From NCBI GenBank assembly GCA_026225415.1, contig JAMFSS010000010.1:1-64000 (forward strand): DNA of 64,000 nt. Direction: 5' to 3'. The notes below the pieces were generated by a model. That model was not told the origin of the DNA. It saw only the letters and a list, made by a program, of their open reading frames with translations, and did no database searches. Within the stretch, counting starts at the first letter, position 1. Each line of letters starts with the position of its first letter. Position numbers and translations under genes: made by a program. This document shows, one piece after another, positions 49,502 through 57,759 of this stretch. This stretch comes from Alphaproteobacteria bacterium (GTDB lineage Bacteria > Pseudomonadota > Alphaproteobacteria > UBA9219).

Positions 49502-50491
49502 CTAGGCGGCTTCCAATTTTTTTTGCGCCGTGGTTAGGCGCTTCATAAAACGCTCCATAATCGCTTTATCGCCTTCGCTCATGGGGCGTTGCGCTTCGGG
49601 CACCGTAATAAGGCTCATATCACCGGCATACAGGGGGTTGCCCAACGTCACCATACCCGCCTTGCGCAGGCTGCTGCCGGTTTCGACAATATCCATAATG
49701 GCATCATAGCCCAGAACGCGGCATGAAGCCTCGACATCGCCCGCCTGATATTTGATATCGGCGGGCGTGATGCCACGCCTGGCCAATTCCTGCTGTGCGG
49801 TTGCCGTGTAGGATGTCAAAATTTTCTTGCCCTCCAAATCGGCAATTGACCGAATTGCTGTCTGGTCTTTGGGCACCGCAAAACACATACGGAAAGCGTT
49901 GACCGTAAATTGCTGCCGAATATCCATTTCGACAGGATCGCGCCCTTCCAGCAACGCCTCGGCCTGAACTTCGATTAACTTATCGTTGCCCAGAAAACCG
50001 CAATGCGCCGCACCCGCTTTTACAAAACTGGGAATATCGCGACCACGGCTGACGCGGTATGAAATGGGCTGCATGCCATTTTGGAAATCGATAATCGCTT
50101 TCTTTTTCGTATCCAGACGAAAACCGCTTTTACCCAAAATACTCTCGACCAGATTTTGCGCACGCGTTTCTTTGGGTATGGATACACAGAAATCGCCCAT
50201 CACCGGCGTGGGCGGATATTGGTCGCGCATGGATATACGCCACACATGCATCACCAGATCTTCTCCACAATCGCATTGATCGGCCACGTCCTTGAAAACC
50301 AATTGACCCGTTGTGCGGAGGTTTTGCAGAATTTGCGTGCGGATTTCATCGCGTTTTAAAAACACATCGACATCTGCGCCGGTCATCAACCCGTCAAGGG
50401 ATTGAACGGCAAGATCGTCCGGCTGATTAACCGCCGCCCGCAATTTTTCGACCAATAATAGAAGATTTTTATCTTTAATATCGTTACTCAT
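49502..50491 (-). CDS. hisG: ATP phosphoribosyltransferase (HisG) with N-terminal extension
   Basis: The C-terminal part (about residues 100-320) is HisG: VSIPKETRAQNLVESILG, SRGRDIPSFVKAGAAHCGF, and the PRPP loop DIVETGSSLRKAGM. This enzyme starts histidine synthesis by joining ATP and PRPP. About 100 residues precede this core, with a CDCGEDLVMHVWRIS segment not found in short HisG forms; its role is unknown. The start could also be the ATG at 50,497. The core fits the short form that usually needs HisZ, which is not in the window. A palindromic operator-like site lies just upstream. Confidence 0.75.
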   Translation of the reverse strand: MSNDIKDKNLLLLVEKLRAAVNQPDDLAVQSLDGLMTGADVDVFLKRDEIRTQILQNLRTTGQLVFKDVADQCDCGEDLVMHVWRISMRDQYPPTPVMGDFCVSIPKETRAQNLVESILGKSGFRLDTKKKAIIDFQNGMQPISYRVSRGRDIPSFVKAGAAHCGFLGNDKLIEVQAEALLEGRDPVEMDIRQQFTVNAFRMCFAVPKDQTAIRSIADLEGKKILTSYTATAQQELARRGITPADIKYQAGDVEASCRVLGYDAIMDIVETGSSLRKAGMVTLGNPLYAGDMSLITVPEAQRPMSEGDKAIMERFMKRLTTAQKKLEAA

Positions 50492-50507
50492 AATCATTTT
50501 CCCAACA

Positions 50508-50535
50508 TGTACTGTAACATCACAGTATTACTGTG
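50508..50535. promoter_or_regulatory. Palindromic operator-like site upstream of hisG
   Basis: CACAGTATTACTGTG (50,521-50,535) is a perfect palindrome with one central base, and a further half-site TACTGT at 50,509-50,514 makes a second inverted repeat with ACAGTA. Together there are three TACTGT-type half-sites within 28 bases, just 17-44 bases upstream of the hisG start, in the position of an operator. Confidence 0.55.
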
Positions 50536-50596
50536 AAGCATGACTGTCAACCCTTGTGGGGCAAGAAATACTTCCCCCATTCATCCAGACACAAAA

Positions 50597-50628
50597 ATGC
50601 CGCGAGGACAGCAAAGCCCTCGCGGCAT
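50597..50628 (-). terminator. Rho-independent terminator of ahcY
   Basis: An 11-base-pair stem ATGCCGCGAGG paired with CCTCGCGGCAT around a 10-base loop. On the minus strand it is followed by TTTTTG, a short T-run, 15 bases after the ahcY stop. Confidence 0.85.
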
Positions 50629-50642
50629 AATCGTGGAAAAAC

Positions 50643-51950
50643 TTAGTAACGGTAACGTTCAGGCTTAAACGGCCCTGTCGCATCAATGCCCAGATAATCG
50701 GCTTGTTTTGCCGACAACACCGTCAGCTTTGCGCCGACCTTAGCCAAATGCAGACGAGCGACTTTTTCATCCAGCTCTTTCGGCAAGATGTAAACTTCGT
50801 TCTTGTACTTGCCATGATTCGTCCACAATTCGATTTGCGCCAATGTCTGGTTTGTGAAGGACGCGCTCATCACAAAGCTTGGGTGACCGGTGGCACAGCC
50901 CAGATTGACCAAACGGCCTTGCGCCAAAACGATCAGACGCTTGCCATCGGGGAACACAACTTCGTCCACCTGTGGCTTCACTTCTTCCCATTTAAGGTTA
51001 CGCAGGGCTTCAATCTGAATTTCGGAATCAAAATGCCCGATATTGCAGACAATCGCGCGGTCTTTCATCAACCGCATATGTTCCAATGTAATCACATCGA
51101 CATTGCCGGTCGCGGTCACGAAAATATCGGCAACAGGTGCCGCTTCTTCCATCGTCACGACCTGATAACCTTCCATCGCCGCCTGCAAAGCATTGATAGG
51201 ATCGATTTCGGTAACCATAACGCGGGCACCGGCCGAACGTAACGATGCCGCCGAACCTTTGCCGACATCGCCGTAACCGCACACAAGCGCGACCTTACCC
51301 GCCATCATCACATCGGTGGCGCGGCGGATGCTGTCTACCAAGCTTTCGCGGCAACCATAGAGATTGTCGAATTTCGATTTCGTCACGCTGTCATTGACGT
51401 TGAAGGCGGGCATTTTCAATTTGCCTTCCTTCATCATGTCGTACAAACGATGCACGCCGGTGGTGGTTTCTTCGGAAACGCCACGAATGTCGGCCAGCAA
51501 TTCAGGATATTTTTCATGAACGCGGATGGTCAAATCGCCACCATCATCCAACAACATGTTGGGTTTCCAGCTTGGGTTGCCCTTGATGCTTTGGTCAACA
51601 CATTCCCAATACTCTTCTTCTGTCAAACCCTTCCACGCAAACACGGGGATACCGGCGGCGGCAATCGCGGCGGCGGCATGATCCTGGGTCGAGAAAATAT
51701 TGCACGAAGACCAACGCACTTCCGCGCCCAGATGCACCAGCGTTTCAATCAACACGGCGGTTTGAATGGTCATGTGCAAACAACCGACGATACGCGCGCC
51801 TTTCAAAGGTTGTTTCGCGCCATATTCTTCGCGCACCGCCATCAAGCCGGGCATTTCGGTTTCGGCGATTTTGATTTCGCGGCGACCCCAATCGGCCAGG
51901 CTGATGTCTTTTACTTTGAAATCTTGGGAAACGGCGGCAAGTTGGGGCAT
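50643..51950 (-). CDS. ahcY: S-adenosylhomocysteine hydrolase
   Basis: AhcY splits S-adenosylhomocysteine into adenosine and homocysteine, clearing the product of methyl transfer. The 435-residue protein has the family segments [20 protein letters not shown] and the NAD-binding [11 protein letters not shown], and the C-terminal block [18 protein letters not shown] hairpin terminator follows it. The upstream 137 bases have no recognisable SAH riboswitch. Confidence 0.97.
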   Translation of the reverse strand: MPQLAAVSQDFKVKDISLADWGRREIKIAETEMPGLMAVREEYGAKQPLKGARIVGCLHMTIQTAVLIETLVHLGAEVRWSSCNIFSTQDHAAAAIAAAGIPVFAWKGLTEEEYWECVDQSIKGNPSWKPNMLLDDGGDLTIRVHEKYPELLADIRGVSEETTTGVHRLYDMMKEGKLKMPAFNVNDSVTKSKFDNLYGCRESLVDSIRRATDVMMAGKVALVCGYGDVGKGSAASLRSAGARVMVTEIDPINALQAAMEGYQVVTMEEAAPVADIFVTATGNVDVITLEHMRLMKDRAIVCNIGHFDSEIQIEALRNLKWEEVKPQVDEVVFPDGKRLIVLAQGRLVNLGCATGHPSFVMSASFTNQTLAQIELWTNHGKYKNEVYILPKELDEKVARLHLAKVGAKLTVLSAKQADYLGIDATGPFKPERYRY

Positions 51951-52087
51951 GAATGATTCCGGGGTGCGGGGCGCGGAGGACTAACTGCCACACCACGTGT
52001 CAGCTGCAGTTCCGCGAGACAGCAGATTCCTACCCCAATCGGCACGCTTAATCAATCAATAGAAATAGCGGTTTCATCGCGCAGTTC

Positions 52088-52909
52088 TCAAGCTTCGACC
52101 AGCTTGAGCGTCAGGCATTTGGCACCGCCGCCCGCCTTCATAAATTCGGATAACCCAATAACCATAGGGGTAAACCCCCTGTTGCGCAGATCATCCTGCA
52201 AATCGGTCGACGCGCCATTCAGGAAAACATGGCGGTTGATATCGACCGCATTACAGCAAAATTGCGTGGCATCATTTTCACCAACCGGAATACGTTTGTC
52301 TGCAGGCACATGGGCTTCGATCGCCGCGCGCGATATTTCATCAAACGCGGCGGGATAGTAAATCACAAACCCATCCTGCAAAGGACACAGGCAGGTATCA
52401 AGATGATAAAAACGCGGATCGATTAACGTGAGCGCGACAGTTTTACGCCCCAACATTTTTTCCAACAGAGCGGGCGCGGTGGGATCGGAACGGAACCCCT
52501 GCCCAACCCACAACAAATCTTGCCCGCGGTCAAACAACGCATCGCCCGCCCCTTCAAAGGGAACATCCGATGGCCAATCGAGAATATCAAAATTGTTCGC
52601 GGCGAACCAAGCGCGGTCATGCGCTTCTTCGCCCTGACGTTGCGTGTTGCGGAAACGGCTGACAATCGCTTTGTTGCCCAAAACCAAACCCGCATTGGCG
52701 GTAAAAACCAGATCGGGCAGGCCGGATTGCGGCGGCTGCAAAACAACTTCACATTGCCTTGCGATAAAATCATGCAAAGTCTGCCATTGGCGTTTGGCAT
52801 AGGAAAGGTCGGCGGTGCCAATCTGGCCTTCCATCCACGGATTGATGACATAATTCACGCCGAAATGATCGGGCGGACACATCAGGATTTTTTGCGTTTT
52901 GTCGGTCAT
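52088..52909 (-). CDS. Amidinohydrolase (dimethylarginine/arginine deiminase-like)
   Basis: A 273-residue enzyme of the guanidino-modifying superfamily. The catalytic histidine is in FYHLDTC and the cysteine in GGGAKCLTL. The DLVFTANAGLV segment and the final GGGAKC match the DDAH-like and arginine-deiminase-like branch, which releases amine from methylated or free arginine. The ATG at 52,909 has TTGGAA upstream. Substrate cannot be decided from the sequence. Confidence 0.8.
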   Translation of the reverse strand: MTDKTQKILMCPPDHFGVNYVINPWMEGQIGTADLSYAKRQWQTLHDFIARQCEVVLQPPQSGLPDLVFTANAGLVLGNKAIVSRFRNTQRQGEEAHDRAWFAANNFDILDWPSDVPFEGAGDALFDRGQDLLWVGQGFRSDPTAPALLEKMLGRKTVALTLIDPRFYHLDTCLCPLQDGFVIYYPAAFDEISRAAIEAHVPADKRIPVGENDATQFCCNAVDINRHVFLNGASTDLQDDLRNRGFTPMVIGLSEFMKAGGGAKCLTLKLVEA

Positions 52910-52942
52910 GATTTCCAATAGCCGACCAAAGTTACCTTTTCC

Positions 52943-53533
52943 TTAATCAAAATCCTTTGCCAATTCCAAACGCGTATCGCGCGGCACTACGGCCATGTGC
53001 CCATAATTAAAATGGGTTACGGCGATAACCACTTCTTGCGCCACAACAAATTTCTTTGTCTGTTCCGTCGTAAAGGGAAAATGGATAAATTGCACCGACG
53101 AAGCCTTGCCATCGGCCGAGGTATAATCCAGATCATTTTCGGCCTGCGCCGTTATCACTTCGCCTTCAAAACGCAGCTCGATGGTTTTTTCGACGCCGCC
53201 CAAGGTTGACAGCAACGCGGCGCGGCGCGCCACATCTTCGATTTCAAACATAACGGTCGCGGTCAATTCGCGCCCGTTCGGTATCATCGGGTTATAGGCG
53301 CGCAATTCATCGTCCAGCTGTTCATCGCCGCCTTTTTCAATGCGCAGCATTTCCTGAATCTGCAGCCACATCGTGTCGTAATTTTCAAAATAAAATGTCG
53401 CATAAGGCCCGACCGAAACCCTGCGGTTGATTTTCACGGCACGCAACGCCGCGCGTTTTTCGGTGCGTATTTTTTCATACGCATCCGGTGGTAAAATATC
53501 CTGCGGCGTAATAGTTTTTTTCAAAGCACTCAT
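52943..53533 (-). CDS. DUF3501 family protein
   Basis: A 196-residue protein with the DUF3501 pattern: a helical N-terminal part (ALRAVKINRRVSVGPYATFYFEN), then LQIQEMLRIEKGGDEQLDDE and a strand-rich C-terminal half. The family is linked with rubrerythrin and an Fe-S oxidoreductase, as in this operon, but its function is not known. Its ATG overlaps the Fe-S gene stop by four bases. Confidence 0.8.
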   Translation of the reverse strand: MSALKKTITPQDILPPDAYEKIRTEKRAALRAVKINRRVSVGPYATFYFENYDTMWLQIQEMLRIEKGGDEQLDDELRAYNPMIPNGRELTATVMFEIEDVARRAALLSTLGGVEKTIELRFEGEVITAQAENDLDYTSADGKASSVQFIHFPFTTEQTKKFVVAQEVVIAVTHFNYGHMAVVPRDTRLELAKDFD

Positions 53534-54921
53534 AGCTGTTCCCTCAAAATGTCAAAACTCATCGCGAAAATTTCCACGGGGTTAAGCGCACGCGTTTTTT
53601 CTGTCGGCGCATTGTCCAACCGTTCGACACCTTGGGCAATGTGTAAAGCCGCCAAAGGACATTCAGAAGCGATAAAGGCCGGTTGCTGGTTTTCGGCGGC
53701 ATTCTTGATGACTTCCGCGGTTTTACGCGCCACAGGCTTGCCGACTTTCAACGCAATATCGAAATTCTCTTTCTTGATGCCCCACGAACCGCCATGCCCC
53801 GAACAACGTTCGATAAGGGTGATATCATCCGATTGCGGCAGTAACCGCAGCATTTCCGCCGCCTTGGCGCCCATATTCTGCGCGCGGGCGTGACATGCCA
53901 GATGCAACGCAACAGCACCCGCCAATGGCCGCATGCCCCCGGCCAAACCCTGTTTCTTGGCGATATCGACAATATATTCGGTTAAATCAAATGTGGATTG
54001 CGCCAGCTGCATCACCTGCGCCCGCGCCACATCATTTTCCGGCACCAAGAGCGGCCATTCCAGTTTCAGCATCAAGGCGCAACTGGGCACAAGCGCGACA
54101 ACATCATAACCTTGCGCGATATATTCATCCAATTCACCGGCAACCTTGCGGGCGTTTTCCACCACCTGCGCGATATTACCTTGTTCCAGTTGCGGCATGC
54201 CGCAACAGCCGGGATAGACAACGCGTGTGTCCACGCCATTTTTTGCCAACACCGCGCGCGCAATCATACCCATGTCGGGATCATTATAATTCATCGTGCA
54301 GGTGGCGTACAAAACCGCTTTGCGTTTGCCATAAGCGGGCGCCATCTTATTCACTTCGATATCCGCCGCCGCGCGCGCCACAAAAGTTTTCGACGCATAT
54401 TCCGGCAAGGCCGCATCGCGATGCACATCGGCCACTTTTTCCAACACGCCGCGTGTAAATTTGTTTTCTGTGCTGGTCGCCCAATTCGCAATCGGCGCCA
54501 CATATTTCGCAATTTCGCCATTGCGGTCTGTCTTGGTCAATTCTGCGTCGGCAAAAGAAACTTCGCCCTTTTTCGCTTCCACCGCGCGGTACCGCAACAT
54601 CAAATGCGGGAAATCGAGATTAAATTCATGCGGCGGCACATAAGGGCATTTTGTCATGTAACACATGTCGCACAGCGTACAGGCATCAACGACCGGTTTG
54701 AATTCAGCAGATTTCACATCATGCAATTCGCCCGATGGCGTCGCATCGATCAAATCAAAAAGTTGCGGAAAGGAATCGCATAAATTAAAGCAACGGCGGC
54801 AGCCATGGCAAATATCAAACACGCGGCGCAATTCGGCATCCAACTTAACTTCATCATAGAAGTCGGGATTTTGCCAATCAACCGCATGGCGTGTGGGGGC
54901 TTGCAAACTGCCTTCGCGCAT
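53530..54921 (-). CDS. Fe-S oxidoreductase, GlpC/heterodisulphide-reductase-like
   Basis: A 463-residue soluble protein. The N-terminal third holds two 4Fe-4S motifs: CHGCRRCFNLC and CTLCDMCYMTKCPYVPPH. The C-terminal half has two CCG-type domains, one with PGCCGMPQLEQGN and the second with ERCSGHGGSWG. This is the GlpC/HdrD type that transfers electrons to or from a quinone or thiol. With rubrerythrin and DUF3501 it forms a likely peroxide-defence unit. Confidence 0.85.
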   Translation of the reverse strand: MREGSLQAPTRHAVDWQNPDFYDEVKLDAELRRVFDICHGCRRCFNLCDSFPQLFDLIDATPSGELHDVKSAEFKPVVDACTLCDMCYMTKCPYVPPHEFNLDFPHLMLRYRAVEAKKGEVSFADAELTKTDRNGEIAKYVAPIANWATSTENKFTRGVLEKVADVHRDAALPEYASKTFVARAAADIEVNKMAPAYGKRKAVLYATCTMNYNDPDMGMIARAVLAKNGVDTRVVYPGCCGMPQLEQGNIAQVVENARKVAGELDEYIAQGYDVVALVPSCALMLKLEWPLLVPENDVARAQVMQLAQSTFDLTEYIVDIAKKQGLAGGMRPLAGAVALHLACHARAQNMGAKAAEMLRLLPQSDDITLIERCSGHGGSWGIKKENFDIALKVGKPVARKTAEVIKNAAENQQPAFIASECPLAALHIAQGVERLDNAPTEKTRALNPVEIFAMSFDILREQL

Positions 54922-54931
54922 GGGAACAGAG

Positions 54932-55090
54932 GGGGTTCGAGGAAGGGGGAGGAGGGGAGAGCAAGGTAGAGCAAGAATAGAGACAGGGAAGATAGAGAGA
55001 GAAAGAGAGAGGAAGAGAGAGGAAGATCACCCGCTCGAACTTCCTCGTACTTCCTCGCTCTTCCTCGTTCTTCCTCGCTCTTTCTTCTCG
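54932..55090. repeat. GA/CT-rich hairpin element with 10-bp tandem repeats
   Basis: The first half (about 54,932-55,025) is almost pure purine (GAGAGAGAAAGAGAGAGG), and the second (55,041-55,090) almost pure pyrimidine, so the two halves can fold together imperfectly. The pyrimidine part holds four tandem copies of TTCCTCGNNC at 55,041, 55,051, 55,061 and 55,071. It lies between the rubrerythrin and Fe-S genes, both read on the minus strand. Confidence 0.55.
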
Positions 55091-55093
55091 CCC

Positions 55094-55522
55094 TTAAGCA
55101 GCCTTCTTCAATTCATCCAACGCCTTCTGGAAACGACCGGCATGCGACTTTTCAGCCTTGGCCAGCGTTTCAAACCATTCGGCGATTTCTTCAAAGCCTT
55201 CTTCGCGGGCGGAACGCGCCATCGACGGATACATATCCGTATATTCGTGCGTTTCACCGGCAATCGATGCCGCCAGATTGTCGGAAGTTTTGCCAATCGG
55301 CAAACCTGTTGCAGGGTCGCCGGATTCTTCCAGATATTCCAAATGGCCATGCGCGTGACCCGTTTCGCCTTCGGCGGTCGAACGGAAAACGGCGGCGGTG
55401 TCATTAAACCCTTCGACATCGGCCTTTTGGGCGAAATACAAATAACGGCGGTTGGCCTGACTTTCGCCCGCGAACGCTTCCTTCAGGTTATTTTCGGTTT
55501 TGGTGCCTTTGAGTGTGGCCAT
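55094..55522 (-). CDS. Rubrerythrin-type diiron protein without rubredoxin domain
   Basis: A 142-residue ferritin-like diiron protein. It has [37 protein letters not shown] and [17 protein letters not shown], with the Glu and His iron ligands. The C-terminal rubredoxin domain of classic rubrerythrin is missing, so an external electron donor is needed; the Fe-S protein downstream is a candidate. The ATG at 55,522 has GGAGAG upstream. The promoter region carries an ICE box. Confidence 0.9.
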   Translation of the reverse strand: MATLKGTKTENNLKEAFAGESQANRRYLYFAQKADVEGFNDTAAVFRSTAEGETGHAHGHLEYLEESGDPATGLPIGKTSDNLAASIAGETHEYTDMYPSMARSAREEGFEEIAEWFETLAKAEKSHAGRFQKALDELKKAA

Positions 55523-55542
55523 AGCTCTCTCCTGTCCTGTGA

Positions 55543-55560
55543 CTATCACGAACGTGATAG
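55543..55560. promoter_or_regulatory. Second palindrome in rubrerythrin leader
   Basis: CTATCACGAACGTGATAG is a perfect 8-base inverted repeat with AA in the middle, between the ICE box and the rubrerythrin start. It could be a regulator site or a leader-RNA hairpin. Confidence 0.5.
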
Positions 55561-55563
55561 GGG

Positions 55564-55586
55564 TAGTTTAGAATAATTCTAAACTA
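55564..55586. promoter_or_regulatory. ICE box (Irr-binding palindrome)
   Basis: TTTAGAATAATTCTAAA is the core of a perfect 23-base palindrome with one central base. It matches the iron control element of the Irr regulator in alphaproteobacteria (TTTAGAA-N3-TTCTAAA). It lies 42-64 bases upstream of the rubrerythrin start and downstream of the irr gene. Confidence 0.8.
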
Positions 55587-55612
55587 AGTCAAGGGGAAAC
55601 AAAAAGAGGGAT

Positions 55613-56047
55613 TCAAGCGTTGCTTTGCACGCGCAAGACGATATCGACACGCGCCAGCTTCTTGCCCTGCGGCAATTTCGGCAAATGCGACACGCGGATG
55701 GATGCGGCGGGGATATCGGTCAATAAACCGGTATCTTCGTCAAACACATGATGATGCGAGCCGATATTGGTGTCAAAAAACGCCTGACCGCCATCGACCA
55801 CCACCTGCCGCAACAAACCGGCACCACGAAAATGGTTCAAGCTGTTGTAAACAGTGGCCAGCGACACTTTTGCCTTCATCCGGGTCAATGAAGCATGAAC
55901 CTGTTCCGCCGTCACATGCTTGTCGCACCCGTCGAACAACAAACCGGCCAAAGCCAAACGTTGTTTGGTCGGGCGCAAACCCGCGCCTTGCAAAAGCGTT
56001 TGCAAATTCCCATACTTGCCTGAAGCGGATTTGTTTTTAGAATTCAT
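55613..56047 (-). CDS. irr: Fur-family iron response regulator Irr
   Basis: A 144-residue Fur-family protein. The winged-helix part has LRPTKQRLALAGLLF and LATVYNSLNHFRGAGLL. The HHH motif in SHHHVFDEDTG is the heme-binding site typical of Irr. Under low iron Irr binds ICE boxes; heme triggers its loss. The ICE palindrome just downstream of this gene suggests that it controls the rubrerythrin operon. Confidence 0.9.
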   Translation of the reverse strand: MNSKNKSASGKYGNLQTLLQGAGLRPTKQRLALAGLLFDGCDKHVTAEQVHASLTRMKAKVSLATVYNSLNHFRGAGLLRQVVVDGGQAFFDTNIGSHHHVFDEDTGLLTDIPAASIRVSHLPKLPQGKKLARVDIVLRVQSNA

Positions 56048-56082
56048 CTAAATACTATGACGCAAAGGCAAGGATCAGGCAA

Positions 56083-56901
56083 GTGGGAACTCTCTCCGCC
56101 TCATGGGGCAAAATAATCGGCGGGACGCTCGGCCTTTTTGTCGGAGGCCCCTTTGGTGCGGCGGTCGGGCTTGCGGTCGGCCATGTCCATGACAGCAACC
56201 AAAAAGCGCTGGGGTCTTCCGGCGGCGCGGGCGGCTGGTCTGGCCTATGGGGTGATTACGGCAGTTTTGCGGGCAACATCGAACAAGCCGCCTTTACCAT
56301 GGGCGTCGTCGTCCTCAGCGCGAAAATGGCCAAGGCCGATGGCCGCGTAACCCGCGCGGAAATCGAAGCCTTCAAACGCGTGTTTAACATCGCCCCGTCA
56401 CAGGAAGCCGCGATTGGCCTGCTGTTCAACCGCGCGCGCCTCAGCGCCGACGGGTTTGAACCCTATGCGTTTCAACTGGCGCATGTCTATCGGCGCAATC
56501 CTGCCGTGTTGGAAGAAATACTCAGCGGCCTGTTTATCATCGGCGCGGCGGATAATGGCGGGCTGACACCTGCCGAAATCACTTTCCTGAAACGCGTCAC
56601 TTATATCTTTGGTTTCACGACGCAGGATTTTGCGCGCATCGCAGCACGATCAGGCGTGGGCATTCCCGACACGGAAAAACCGCACGACCCGATTGCGGAA
56701 TCCTATGCCATTCTGGGCGTTACCGAGGTGACGCCTGCGGATGAAATCAAAGCCGCCTATCGCGCCCTGATCCGCGAACATCATCCCGATAAATTAATGG
56801 CGCAAGGCGTGCCACCCGAATTTATCGCAACCGCGACCGAGAAAATGAAACGCATCAATGTCGCCTATGATACGGTATGCAAAATCAGGGATATTAAATG
56901 A
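56083..56901 (+). CDS. DjlA-like TerB/DnaJ co-chaperone
   Basis: A 272-residue protein with an N-terminal glycine-rich membrane-type segment (IIGGTLGLFVGGPFGAAVGLAVG), a TerB-like helical domain (about residues 70-185) and a C-terminal J-domain (about 205-270) with the motif HHPDKLMAQG. DjlA-type proteins activate DnaK at the membrane. The start is a GTG. It overlaps the amidase gene by four bases. Confidence 0.88.
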   Translation: MGTLSASWGKIIGGTLGLFVGGPFGAAVGLAVGHVHDSNQKALGSSGGAGGWSGLWGDYGSFAGNIEQAAFTMGVVVLSAKMAKADGRVTRAEIEAFKRVFNIAPSQEAAIGLLFNRARLSADGFEPYAFQLAHVYRRNPAVLEEILSGLFIIGAADNGGLTPAEITFLKRVTYIFGFTTQDFARIAARSGVGIPDTEKPHDPIAESYAILGVTEVTPADEIKAAYRALIREHHPDKLMAQGVPPEFIATATEKMKRINVAYDTVCKIRDIK

Positions 56902-57578
56902 AGCAGTCTCCCTCCCCCAATTTTAACGCCCGCGCCGCGACGGTGGCGTTGAACGCCGTCGTCATCCATTACACCGGCATGAAAACGGCGCAAGAAGCGC
57001 TGGCGCGGATGTGCGACGCGGAATCGAAAGTAAGCGCGCATTATATGATCGACGAGGATGGCGCCATTACGCAAATGGTCGATGAGAAAAACCGCGCCTG
57101 GCATGCGGGTGCCAGTTTCTGGCGCGGCGTCACCGATATGAACAGCGCGTCGATGGGTATCGAGCTGGTCAATCCCGGCCATGAATTCGGCTATCGTCTT
57201 TTTCCCACCGCGCAGATAATGGCTTTGTGCGATTTGCTACACGGCATCATCCAACGTCATTCTTTAAACGCCAAAACTTGTTTATTGGCACACAGCGATA
57301 TCGCGCCCAGCCGTAAACAAGATCCGGGCGAGTTATTCCCATGGGCGTATCTGGCGCAGCAAGGGTTGGGCGCATGGCCGGAACCGGCGGAGCAGGATTA
57401 CGAAACGCCGCGTCAGACCGAAGCCACCGCGTTGTTATCGCAAATCGGTTATGATATCACGGCACCCGATGACGCGCTGACGGCCTTCCAACGCCGCTTC
57501 CATCCGGAAAATATCACCGGCGTCGCCAACCTTGAAACCATCGCCCGCCTGCGTGCCTATAAAAAATCTGTGGGTTAG
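56898..57578 (+). CDS. AmpD-type N-acetylmuramoyl-L-alanine amidase
   Basis: A 226-residue zinc amidase of the Amidase_2 family. It has VVIHYTGMKT, HYMIDEDGAITQMV, AWHAGASFW and LLAHSDIAPSRKQDPGE, with the zinc ligands and catalytic residues. A peptidoglycan-binding-like region follows at about residue 170-220. It cuts the bond between muramic acid and the stem peptide in recycling. No signal peptide is seen, so it is probably cytosolic. Confidence 0.9.
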   Translation: MKQSPSPNFNARAATVALNAVVIHYTGMKTAQEALARMCDAESKVSAHYMIDEDGAITQMVDEKNRAWHAGASFWRGVTDMNSASMGIELVNPGHEFGYRLFPTAQIMALCDLLHGIIQRHSLNAKTCLLAHSDIAPSRKQDPGELFPWAYLAQQGLGAWPEPAEQDYETPRQTEATALLSQIGYDITAPDDALTAFQRRFHPENITGVANLETIARLRAYKKSVG

Positions 57579-57589
57579 AAAGAACTCCC

Positions 57590-57669
57590 TCCCCCCTTGT
57601 GGGGGAGGTTGTAAAAACTAAGGGTTTGCGCTCTTAAGGCGCAAGCCCTTAGTTTTTACTGGTGGGGGT
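57590..57669. repeat. Intergenic hairpin repeat with 21-bp stem
   Basis: A long hairpin at 57,611-57,659: about 21 base pairs including two G-U pairs, with a 5-base loop. It is framed by G/C-rich pieces (CCCTCCCCCCTTGTGGGGG and TGGTGGGGGTG), a design common in dispersed intergenic repeats. It can serve as terminator for the amidase gene. This gap of 492 bases (57,579-58,070) also holds the ncRNA candidate and a second repeat. Confidence 0.6.
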
Positions 57670-57726
57670 GTTCTTGATATTTTAAATCCCGAAAACAATA
57701 AATCCCACAAACATGTGATTTTTCCC

Positions 57727-57755
57727 TTGACAGCCCACCCCGCCCCGCGCTACAC
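57727..57755 (+). promoter_or_regulatory. Strong promoter-like sequence for ncRNA candidate
   Basis: TTGACA at 57,727-57,732 is followed after 17 bases by CTACAC at 57,750-57,755, a good -35 and a plausible -10 for the alphaproteobacterial housekeeping sigma factor. No coding frame follows. Confidence 0.5.
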
Positions 57756-57759
57756 CCAT

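Noticed and set aside
50508..50535. LexA (SOS) box in front of hisG
   Set aside because: E. coli LexA boxes have CTG-N10-CAG; the repeat here has N8, and alphaproteobacterial LexA sites are direct GTTC repeats.
51951..52087. Possible SAH riboswitch upstream of ahcY
   Set aside because: I looked for the conserved SAH-riboswitch core and did not find it; only weak hairpins are seen.
55041..55080. Possible CRISPR-like array (four TTCCTCGNNC units)
   Set aside because: The units are 10 bases long and contiguous, without spacers, and no cas gene is near.
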